Program-made: the position numbers and the translations under genes
Assembly (NCBI GenBank): GCA_964475955.1
Contig: CAYYZY010000187.1
Span: 1 to 15,754, forward strand
Length of the DNA stretch: 15,754 bases
Source: DATKZH01 sp964475955
GTDB lineage: Bacteria > Planctomycetota > Planctomycetia > Pirellulales > Thermoguttaceae
Direction: 5' to 3'
Part shown: positions 7,525 through 13,727 of the stretch, one piece after another
How the letters are laid out: each line of letters starts with the position of its first letter
Position numbering within the stretch: the stretch's first letter is position 1
Notes under the pieces: generated by a model
What the model was told of the DNA's origin: nothing
The model's input: the letters and a program-made list of their open reading frames with translations, nothing else
Databases searched by the model: none

Positions 7525-8541
7525 GTGAAGGCGAGCATCCTCGGTATCGGTAGTCATTTGCCCGAAAAGGTGGAGACGAATCACGACCTTCAGCGCGAGA
7601 ACCCCGACTGGAACATGGGCCGGATCACCGAGAAGACCGGGATCCGCGCCCGGCGCGTTGCCGCCGAAGAGGAGACCGCGTGCGACCTGGGCGCCAAGGC
7701 GGCGGAGAAGCTGCTGGGGCGCGGTCTCGTGCCGGTCGACGAGATCGATTACCTGATCTTCAGCACGCAGACGCCCGATCATTTCCTCCCCTCCAATGCC
7801 TGCGCGCTCCATCACCGGTTGGGGTTGCCGGGGCACCTCGGCGCCTTCGACATCAGCCTGGGTTGCTCCGGGTACGTGTACGGGCTGAATCTGGCCAAGT
7901 GCCTCATTCTCGGGGGGGCGGCCCGCAACGTGCTGCTGGTCACCGCCGACACCTACACCAAGCTCATTCACCCGAAGGACCGCACCGTGCGGGCGCTGTT
8001 CGGCGACGGCGCGGCGGCGACGCTTGTGGGGCCATCGGACGGCGGGCCGGGCGAGATCGGCGAGTTCGTCGTCGGGACCGACGGCAGCGGCGGGCCCAGC
8101 CTCACCGTGCCCAGCGGGGCCTTCCGAATGCCCCGGTCGGAGGCCACGGCCGAGGAGTTCGCCGATTCGCAGGGGTGCGTGCGCAGCCGGGACAACCTGT
8201 TCATGGACGCCCAGGCCGTCTTCGCGTTCTCCCTGAACACGGTTCCCCAGGCGATCTCCGCGTTGATGGCCAAGTGCGATCTGAAGGTCGACGACGTCGA
8301 CTGGTTCGTCTATCACCAGGCCAACAAGTTCATGTTGGAGCATCTGGCCACTTGCAGTAACATACCGTCGGAGAAGATGGTCTATCATCTCAACGAATAC
8401 GGCAACACGGTCTCGTCTTCCATTCCGCTTGCCGTCGAGGCGTTCGTCGAATCGGGCCGCATACGCTCGGGGCAAAGGCTGGTGCTGGCCGGGTTCGGCG
8501 TCGGGTTCACGTGGGCCGTCTGCTCGGTGATCTGGGCTTGA
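7525..8541 (+). CDS. fabH: Beta-ketoacyl-ACP synthase III (FabH-like)
   Basis: 338 residues, the usual KAS III length, starting at GTG 7525. The thiolase-fold signatures are complete: nucleophile Cys114 in DISLGCSGYVYGL, His264 in VDWFVYHQANKFM, Asn294 in EYGNTVSSSIPLA, the LFGDGAAATLV strand near 158-168 and the C-terminal GFGVGFTWA loop. The family condenses an acyl-CoA or acyl-ACP starter with malonyl-ACP. The N-terminus (NPDWNMGRITEKTGIRARRVA) and ADTYTKLIHPKD at 141-152 resemble, from memory, KAS III members found in surface-glycan or secondary-metabolite clusters, rather than the housekeeping FabH beside fabD/fabG. None of fabD, fabG or acpP is nearby. A carrier-thioesterase gene follows on the same strand after a 327-bp gap, suggesting a dedicated acyl product. 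The family is certain; the housekeeping role implied by the symbol is not. Confidence 0.93.
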   Translation: MKASILGIGSHLPEKVETNHDLQRENPDWNMGRITEKTGIRARRVAAEEETACDLGAKAAEKLLGRGLVPVDEIDYLIFSTQTPDHFLPSNACALHHRLGLPGHLGAFDISLGCSGYVYGLNLAKCLILGGAARNVLLVTADTYTKLIHPKDRTVRALFGDGAAATLVGPSDGGPGEIGEFVVGTDGSGGPSLTVPSGAFRMPRSEATAEEFADSQGCVRSRDNLFMDAQAVFAFSLNTVPQAISALMAKCDLKVDDVDWFVYHQANKFMLEHLATCSNIPSEKMVYHLNEYGNTVSSSIPLAVEAFVESGRIRSGQRLVLAGFGVGFTWAVCSVIWA

Positions 8542-8644
8542 GTCGAACTCGACCGGGCGGGCGACCTTCGACCGCCGTCGGGCAGCCGGCTTGTGGGGGC
8601 GACGCACCTTAGCGGCGTGGAATCCATAGCCGTCGCCATAGTCG

Positions 8645-8716
8645 CTTTTCGCTCCGCGAAAAGACGTTTGTTCGCGGAGCAGACAACGACGCATGCTGCT
8701 TGTTCGCGGAGCGAAC
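8645..8716. repeat. Cluster of short hairpins and direct repeats downstream of the KAS III gene
   Basis: Within the 327-bp gene-free gap, cttttcgc/gcgaaaag (8645-8652, 8656-8663) and gttcgc/gcgaac (8702-8707, 8711-8716) are perfect hairpins, each with a 3-nt loop (tcc and gga, complementary to each other). ttgttcgcggagc occurs at 8668-8680 and again at 8700-8712, 32 bases apart. The first hairpin's loop side (gctccgcg) is the reverse complement of the cgcggagc core. The rest of the gap holds the palindrome at 8822 and no gene. Confidence 0.75.
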
Positions 8717-8821
8717 GACGACACATATTGACTACGCGAACCTTACCCGCCAGGGCTTCCCGCCAGCCGTCGACCCGCCGTTGGCCATAGAAAACGCGCT
8801 TTCACCCGATTAGGCTGGAAT

Positions 8822-8837
8822 GAGGGCCCGGGCCCTC
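8822..8837. repeat. Perfect 16-bp palindrome upstream of the carrier-thioesterase gene
   Basis: gagggcccgggccctc reads identically on both strands with no spacer. It begins 47 bases before the first possible start codon of the downstream gene. A spacerless palindrome suits a dimeric DNA-binding protein better than an RNA hairpin. No regulator gene is adjacent. Confidence 0.6.
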
Positions 8838-8868
8838 CCGTTTCGTCGCCCAAACCGATCGACCCCCA

Positions 8869-9930
8869 TTGCGAGCACGTCCAGTGGAGCCCACCTCGCC
8901 GAATCAAGCCGAGCGGTGCATCGCAGCGCGCGACGCGCTGGAACTCCAGTTGACGCACATCTGGGAGGACCTGCTCGGCCACCATCCGATCGGGGTCGAC
9001 GAAGACTTCTTCCGCCTCGGCGGCGATTCGCTGATGGCCATGTCGCTGATGGCGCAGATCGTCCAGCGCACCGGCCTGACGCTGCCGGCCGCGGGCATCG
9101 TCCGGGCGCCGACCATCGAAAAGCTGGCCCGGGTGCTCCGCGAAGACTCCAACCCCGCAAGCTGGTCGCCGCTGGTGCCGCTTCAAACCGGGGGCGCCGA
9201 ATTGCCGTTCTTCTGCATTCACCCCGGGGGCGGCAACGTGCTCTGCTACTTGCAGCTCTCCCGGCGACTGGGCGACAAGCGGCCCTTCTACGGGATTCAG
9301 TGCCCGGGCGTCGACGGAATCCGCGAACCGCTGACGACCATCGAAGCGATGGCCGAGGAGTACGTGGCCGCGATGCGCCGCGTGCAGCCGAAGGGCCCGT
9401 ACGCCGTCGGCGGCTGGTCGGTCGGCGGCGTCGTGGCGTACGAGGTGGCCCAGCAACTTCGGGCATCGGGCGACGAGGTACGGTTGCTGGCGATCATCGA
9501 CAGCGGCGTGCTGTACGCCTGCGCGATCCTCACCGCGCTATTCCCCAAGGGCGACATGGGGATGCTCGACATGCTGCGGATGTCGTCGGTCGACCAGTTG
9601 TCGGAATTTCGGCGCCGTAGCGCGCCCGCACGCCTCATTCCGGACGACGCCGACGAGCGGCTCGCGCTTCGGATCTTCCGCCTGTTCACGTCGAACATGC
9701 ACGCGGTGCTGAACTACCGCGCCCGGCCGTATGAAGGCAAGCTGACGCTCTTGCAGGCCGGCGAAGGGATCGTCAAGAAGCGATTCGAGCCGTCGGCCGA
9801 ATGGTCGCGGCTCGCGGACGACGTCGAGTTGCACTTCGTGCCGGGCAACCACCTCACGCTGATCCAAGAGCCCCACGTCGACGAGCTGGCTCGCCGGCTG
9901 GATCAGTGCCTCGAAGCCGCCGACCCGTGA
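8869..9930 (+). CDS. Freestanding carrier protein - thioesterase didomain (NRPS type)
   Basis: 353 residues if the TTG at 8869 is used; GTG at 8884 is the alternative. An in-frame stop at 8821 limits the N-terminus, and neither start has a clear ribosome site. Residues 22-92 are a peptidyl/acyl carrier domain with FFRLGGDSLMAM, where Ser54 would carry phosphopantetheine. Residues 113-348 are a type I thioesterase alpha/beta hydrolase: oxyanion region HPGGG (118-122), nucleophile Ser184 in GGWSVGG, Asp211 in IIDSG and His328 in PGNHLTLIQEPH. All expected catalytic residues are present. Residues 20-25 (AARDAL) resemble the linker that joins adenylation and carrier domains in NRPSs, but no adenylation or condensation domain lies upstream. 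Probable role: hold an acyl or aminoacyl group and release it. The KAS III gene upstream on the same strand is a plausible partner. Confidence 0.9.
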   Translation: MRARPVEPTSPNQAERCIAARDALELQLTHIWEDLLGHHPIGVDEDFFRLGGDSLMAMSLMAQIVQRTGLTLPAAGIVRAPTIEKLARVLREDSNPASWSPLVPLQTGGAELPFFCIHPGGGNVLCYLQLSRRLGDKRPFYGIQCPGVDGIREPLTTIEAMAEEYVAAMRRVQPKGPYAVGGWSVGGVVAYEVAQQLRASGDEVRLLAIIDSGVLYACAILTALFPKGDMGMLDMLRMSSVDQLSEFRRRSAPARLIPDDADERLALRIFRLFTSNMHAVLNYRARPYEGKLTLLQAGEGIVKKRFEPSAEWSRLADDVELHFVPGNHLTLIQEPHVDELARRLDQCLEAADP

Positions 9931-9997
9931 TGCCCGGCCCTCCGTCGGCCGAGGCGCAGAACGGCCGGCGACCGTCGGCGATCGGGGCGCGGATCGC

Positions 9998-11023
9998 TCA
10001 CCAGTAATGCCGCCCAGGCTCCCAGGGCCAGTAGGCGACGCGGCTGCCGCCGAACCGCAGCTCCAGGCCGCCTGTGAACGTCAGGTGGTGCACCGTGTTG
10101 AAGCTGGAGGCAAACCCGATGTTGTCGGCCAATTCCAGGCGCAGGGCCAGCCGCGGGCCGGCGCGGTACTTCACTCCCAGGCCGATCGGCACGCCCAGCA
10201 TGCACTCGTCGTAAGGGATCGACAGGCGGTCGATGAACTTGAGCCGGGCGAGGCCCATCCCGACGGCCAGGTAGGGCCGCCAGGTTGCATCGCCCCAAGG
10301 GTAGTAGAGGAGGCTCATGTCCCACAGGGTGGTCGTGGCGTCGCGGCGTGCGTCGAATCGGTCCCGAAAGGGGTCCGTGGGTTCAAAACCCTTCTCGTCG
10401 TCGGCCGCCTGTTGGGCCTGCCTCGCCCGATGGCTGTCCGAAAGCGCGAGATTGCCGAAGGCCAGCCGCATTTCATAGCCCCAGTAGTGGCCGCAATCCC
10501 ACCCGAGCCGATAGCCGCCGAAAAAGCCTCCCTCGGCGATGACCCAGTCGTCGATCAGCGTGCCGCCCTGGATCATGCCCATGACCCACCCCGCGCCGGC
10601 CGGCCGAAACCGCCAGCTCTCGCACACCAGCGGCCCGCCCGACCCCTTGTACCGCTGCGAAGGCGGAACGCCGGGAGCGGCAACGCCGGAGGCCGCCTCG
10701 ACGCCGCCCGACGACGAGGGCTCGAGCCATCCGCGACTTGCGGGCATGACGTCGGGGGTGCCGACGGCCGGCGCCGGACCGTGCGAACCGTAACGCGATG
10801 CCCACCGGAACAGCCCGTCGCTGGGGCGGCCGGCCGTGGACTGCGTCGCGCCCCGCTCCGCGCCGGCGGCGAGGGATTGCGGCGCGCTGGGTGCGGAGGC
10901 CGGGCACGCGCCGACCCAAACCGTAACCCAAAGCACCGCAAGCGCAAGGGCTGAGGGAAGACACGGACCGAGGACGTCCCATGTCCGGTGGTTGGCGTCG
11001 GAAGACCTACCAGCGCCGATCAT
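9998..11023 (-). CDS. Predicted outer-membrane beta-barrel protein
   Basis: 341 residues. Residues 1-44 fit a long signal peptide (charged start, hydrophobic 22-39, cleavage after PASA or lipidation at Cys40 in VGAC; the latter is unusual for a barrel). Residues 45-125 are a Pro/Ser/Gly/Ala-rich linker. From about 135 to the end, alternating aromatic/hydrophobic strands with Gly turns suggest an OmpA-like or porin-like small barrel: GWVMGMIQGG, FFGGYRLGWDCGHYWGYEMRLAFGNL, WRPYLAVGMGLARLKF, GVPIGLGVKYRAGPRLALRLELADNI, HHLTFTGGLELRFGG. A charged insertion (about 195-230) is probably a loop. Two Cys (134, 177) could form a disulfide. The gene is convergent with the thioesterase gene, 67 bases apart. 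No Shine-Dalgarno sequence is visible, but a strong promoter lies upstream. Cargo or role unknown. Confidence 0.82.
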   Translation of the reverse strand: MIGAGRSSDANHRTWDVLGPCLPSALALAVLWVTVWVGACPASAPSAPQSLAAGAERGATQSTAGRPSDGLFRWASRYGSHGPAPAVGTPDVMPASRGWLEPSSSGGVEAASGVAAPGVPPSQRYKGSGGPLVCESWRFRPAGAGWVMGMIQGGTLIDDWVIAEGGFFGGYRLGWDCGHYWGYEMRLAFGNLALSDSHRARQAQQAADDEKGFEPTDPFRDRFDARRDATTTLWDMSLLYYPWGDATWRPYLAVGMGLARLKFIDRLSIPYDECMLGVPIGLGVKYRAGPRLALRLELADNIGFASSFNTVHHLTFTGGLELRFGGSRVAYWPWEPGRHYW

Positions 11024-11060
11024 GGCCGCAAGACAGGAGGTTGAGACACGCCAAACCGCC

Positions 11061-11081
11061 TCGCTCGATCACCTCGAGCGA
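11061..11081 (-). repeat. Perfect hairpin in the leader of the barrel-protein gene
   Basis: tcgctcga (11061-11068), 5-nt loop, tcgagcga (11074-11081). It lies between the promoter at 11132-11160 and the ATG at 11023, so it would be in the untranslated leader of the minus-strand transcript, ending 37 bases before the start codon. Confidence 0.6.
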
Positions 11082-11131
11082 ATGAAGGGGACATGGGGTG
11101 CCGAGGGAAACCCGAAGATAGGCGGGCGGGG

Positions 11132-11160
11132 ATTATGCCGAGTTCGGCGGTTGCTGTCAA
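11132..11160 (-). promoter_or_regulatory. Near-consensus sigma-70-type promoter for the barrel-protein gene
   Basis: On the minus strand: TTGACA (11160 to 11155, six of six), 17-nt spacer, CATAAT (11137 to 11132, five of six). The predicted start is near 11125, giving a leader of about 100 nt. In such GC-rich DNA this match is unlikely by chance. It is the best promoter in the window. Confidence 0.75.
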
Positions 11161-11253
11161 TGCAGGACCGGCCGCGGAACGGCGCTGCTCGATGCCGGTC
11201 GGACGCCGCGCGAGGCGTCGACTTCGCACCGTGGTACAGGCTGCGCGTGTTTG

Positions 11254-11317
11254 ACACAAACCCGAAGCGCCAGCGAGGGAATCGATTGCGTGCCTCGCCG
11301 GCGCTTCGGGTTTGCGT
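11254..11317. repeat. Long inverted repeat (stem about 25 bp), likely dispersed planctomycete repeat
   Basis: The left arm 11254-11278 (core aaacccgaagcgcc) pairs with the right arm 11293-11317 (core ggcgcttcgggttt) with two mismatches around a 14-nt loop. One mismatch becomes a G-U pair if the minus strand is transcribed. A shorter relative, cgaagcgcc, is at 11385-11393, and a diverged right-arm-like block is at 7070-7092. From memory, sequences with this cccgaagcg...agcgaggga look are common between planctomycete genes; I cannot verify that here. Confidence 0.75.
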
Positions 11318-11622
11318 GACGACCGATCAGGCCGTGGACTGGGCCAGACTGTACACGACCCGATTTTGCGGCACGTCGCACACGCGAAGCGCCGGCCGTG
11401 GCCGCGCGGCCCCCCTCGATGCGGGGGGTGCGGGGCAGGCGTTGTCCAATCTTTGGGGCCGGCTGGATTGTATATCGTGAGCCGATGGATTAGGCTAGAA
11501 AGTGGGTCTGTCGACCCGTAGGTAAGTATTGCGCGCGCTTTCGCTTAGGGCGCCGCCGACGCCTTGTCTTTTCTGGTCCCTCCGCGCGACCGTGCCGGCA
11601 GGGGAGTTGAGGGGAGCCACTC
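11318..11622. other. Non-coding region upstream of the PilB/GspE gene
   Basis: No gene. It contains a 6-bp G/C hairpin (cccccc 11410-11415, gggggg 11423-11428), a short stem gggtc/gaccc (11504-11508, 11513-11517), and gattaggct followed by agaa at 11488-11500, nearly matching a block at 8808-8819. The only promoter-like pair is poor (TTGTAT 11468-11473, 17 nt, TAGGCT 11491-11496). A purine-rich GAGGGGAG near 11609-11616 precedes the ATG at 11623. Confidence 0.5.
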
Positions 11623-13341
11623 ATGGCCACAAAGAAGAAAAGCGACTACCTCGAAATCCTCATCAGTCGGGGAGTGATCAGCCCCGAACAGCTCGCCGAG
11701 GCGGAAGAGATGTCGCGACACGCCGGCATGAGGTTGCCCGATGCGCTGGCACGCCTCGGCTATGCCACCGGCGAGGAGGTTATGCGGGCGATGGCGGAGG
11801 AGCACGGGCTCGACTTCGTGAAGGTCAGCGACGTGCTGGTGCCTCCGAACGTGTTGGAGCTGGTGCCCGAATCGGTGGCTCGGGAGAACGTCATCCTGCC
11901 GCTCGCCGAGGAAGACGGGGCCCTGAAGGTGATCATCAGCGATCCGAACGACATGGATACCTTCGAGAAGCTCCGCTTCATCCTGAACCGGCGGATCGAG
12001 CCCGTCCTGGCCCCGCGCGACGCGATCCTCGAGGCCGTCAACCGGCACTACGGCCAGAAATTCGCCGAAAGTGCCGACTCGATGCTCACGGAATTCACCG
12101 ACACGGCCATCGACTTCACCGACGTCGAAGACGAGATCAAGCCGGGCGACGAGGTCGTCGACGAGAGCAGCGCCCCGATCGTTCGGCTGGTGCAGCTCAT
12201 GTTCAACGAGGCGGTGCAGCTTCGGGCGTCGGACATCCACGTCGAGCCCTTTGAGGACCGCATCCGGATCCGTTACCGCATCGACGGCGTGCTGGTCGAG
12301 CGCGACAGCCCCCCTCGTAGGCTGTTGGGGGCCCTACTCTCCCGCCTCAAGATCCTCGCCCGGCTCGACATCGCCGAGCGGCGCCGAACCCAGGACGGGC
12401 GGATCAAAGCGACCGTGGGCGACAAGGACTTCGACTTGCGGGTGAGCGTCATCCCCACCAACCACGGCCAATCGGTGGTGATGCGGATTCTGGACAAGGA
12501 CAGCATTCGAGTGGGGCTGCGGCAACTGGGGTTTGGCGAAGATGACTATCAGAGGTTCAACAACCTGATCCGTCGCCCCAACGGCATCATCCTGGTGACC
12601 GGCCCCACCGGCTCGGGGAAGACCACCTCGCTGTACGCGGCGCTGAACGAGCTAAACACGCCCGACAAGAAGATCATCACCGCCGAGGACCCGGTCGAGT
12701 ACTACCTTGCGGGGATCAACCAGGTCGAGGTCCGGCACGACATCGGACTCGACTTCGCCCGCGTGATTCGCGCCATGTTGCGGCAGGCGCCGAACATCAT
12801 CCTCGTGGGAGAGATGCGCGACTTAGAGACGGCTCAGATGGGAATTCAAGCATCTCTGACCGGACACTTGGTTTTCAGTACACTGCATACGAACGATGCG
12901 CCCAGTGCCGTTACGCGCCTGATCGACATGGGGGTGCCCGCATATCTGGTCTCCAGTAGCATCGTGGCCATCATGGGACAGCGCCTCGTGCGCGTCATCT
13001 GCCAAAAGTGCAAGGAGCCTCACAGCCCTCCCGACGCCATGGTCGAGTCGGCCGGGTTTACCCCGGAAGAGCTGGACAATGCCACCTTTATGAAGGGAAA
13101 GGGCTGCAATGCTTGCGGTGGCTCCGGCTACCGCGGGCGGCAGGGCATCTTCGAGCTGATGCTGATGTCGTCGAAGCTCCGGGAGCTCACTTTCAATGAG
13201 GCCCCAACGGGAGATATCCGTAGGACAGCCCAAACGGAGGGGATGAAGACGCTTTACCAGGACGGCCGGGATAAGGTGCTCGGCGGAGTCACCACGCTTG
13301 AAGAACTGTTCCGGGTGGCGCGGTCCGGCGAACACGATTAG
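11623..13341 (+). CDS. pilB: Type IV pilus / type II secretion extension ATPase (PilB/GspE)
   Basis: 572 residues, full length for the family. ATG at 11623 with GAGGGGAG just upstream. Residues 1-150 are a GspE_N/MshEN-type region; its two helical motifs are degenerate (no RLG, no terminal Gln). The ATPase core follows SDIHVEPF (203-210): arginine-rich IAERRRTQDGR (250-260), Walker A GPTGSGKT (327-334), Asp box AEDPVE (354-359), Walker B IILVGEMRD with Glu397, His box TGHLVFSTLH (413-422). Four Cys (460, 463, 495, 498) form the CxxC...CxxC zinc motif of PilB/GspE. The hexamer sits on the cytoplasmic face and drives pilin or pseudopilin assembly. pilT follows after 386 bp, which favours a pilus role, but a T2SS role cannot be excluded from this window. 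Confidence 0.94.
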   Translation: MATKKKSDYLEILISRGVISPEQLAEAEEMSRHAGMRLPDALARLGYATGEEVMRAMAEEHGLDFVKVSDVLVPPNVLELVPESVARENVILPLAEEDGALKVIISDPNDMDTFEKLRFILNRRIEPVLAPRDAILEAVNRHYGQKFAESADSMLTEFTDTAIDFTDVEDEIKPGDEVVDESSAPIVRLVQLMFNEAVQLRASDIHVEPFEDRIRIRYRIDGVLVERDSPPRRLLGALLSRLKILARLDIAERRRTQDGRIKATVGDKDFDLRVSVIPTNHGQSVVMRILDKDSIRVGLRQLGFGEDDYQRFNNLIRRPNGIILVTGPTGSGKTTSLYAALNELNTPDKKIITAEDPVEYYLAGINQVEVRHDIGLDFARVIRAMLRQAPNIILVGEMRDLETAQMGIQASLTGHLVFSTLHTNDAPSAVTRLIDMGVPAYLVSSSIVAIMGQRLVRVICQKCKEPHSPPDAMVESAGFTPEELDNATFMKGKGCNACGGSGYRGRQGIFELMLMSSKLRELTFNEAPTGDIRRTAQTEGMKTLYQDGRDKVLGGVTTLEELFRVARSGEHD

Positions 13342-13519
13342 AGAATTTGAGAAGAATAGGGCACACAGAGAACAGGCGGCATATAGGGCGTTTGGGATGG
13401 CAGAGAAAGCCCGCTCACCAGCAATCCAGGCGGGCGATTGGCGTTCGGTTCGGTGTGTTTGCGTGGCCGGCACGATTGGGCACGCTGCTGCCTTCGAACC
13501 GTGCAACGGCCGGTCAAAC

Positions 13520-13548
13520 TTGAGATGTTGCGGATAGGCGCGAATAAT
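13520..13548 (+). promoter_or_regulatory. Candidate sigma-70-type promoter for pilT
   Basis: TTGAGA (13520-13525, five of six), 17-nt spacer, AATAAT (13543-13548, five of six). The predicted start near 13555 gives a leader of about 173 nt before the pilT ATG. Optimal spacing and an A/T-rich -10 in GC-rich DNA make it credible, and it implies pilT can be transcribed separately from the upstream ATPase gene. Confidence 0.6.
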
Positions 13549-13559
13549 CGTGGCGTGAC

Positions 13560-13576
13560 GCGAGTAGGAAACTCGC
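13560..13576 (+). repeat. Small hairpin at the 5' end of the predicted pilT leader
   Basis: gcgagt (13560-13565), 5-nt loop aggaa, actcgc (13571-13576). It begins about five bases after the predicted transcription start, where 5'-end hairpins often protect mRNA from decay. Confidence 0.45.
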
Positions 13577-13727
13577 TGCCCGCACTTGCCAGCGCGGGTC
13601 ATTGGGCACGCCGGCGGTAAATCAGGCAAGCTGCCGGGGATGGGACACTCGGCAGCAGTGCCCAACGAAGCGGGCTTCGGGTTAGGGGAGACTTTCCCGT
13701 ATACCGGAGCCGCAGGGAAAAAGGTTC

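Larger units (their letters stand above)
13476..13665. repeat. Long-range inverted repeat spanning the pilB-pilT intergenic region
   Basis: The 386 bases between the two ATPase genes hold no gene. ttgggcacgctgctgcc (13476-13492) is complementary to ggcagcagtgcccaa (13651-13665) apart from two extra bases, 158 bases apart. attgggcacgc also recurs as a direct copy at 13475-13485 and 13601-13611. Inside lie two smaller hairpins, 13560-13576 and cccgc/gcggg at 13579-13598. Whether this is a folded leader or a decayed mobile repeat cannot be told from sequence. Confidence 0.6.

Noticed and set aside
8645..8716. CRISPR array
   Set aside because: Only two direct copies 32 bases apart, with different flanks, hairpin-forming, and no cas gene; a dispersed hairpin repeat fits better.
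6964..8724. Minus-strand 586-residue open frame
   Set aside because: Covers the KAS III gene in antisense. The KAS III has a complete catalytic triad, while this frame has only biased composition.
8542..8868. Remnant adenylation domain upstream of the carrier-thioesterase
   Set aside because: An in-frame stop at 8821 and no adenylation motif in any frame of the gap.
10007..10954. Plus-strand 315-residue open frame
   Set aside because: Antisense to the beta-barrel gene, which has a signal peptide and a strong promoter.
11254..11317. Intrinsic terminator
   Set aside because: The stem is long, but there is no T tract on either strand and it lies far from any gene end (the nearest coding edge is a start, over 200 bases away).
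13461..13492. Sigma-54 promoter before pilT
   Set aside because: ggcac and ttggg blocks look superficially right, but no GG/GC pair at the required -24/-12 spacing could be found.
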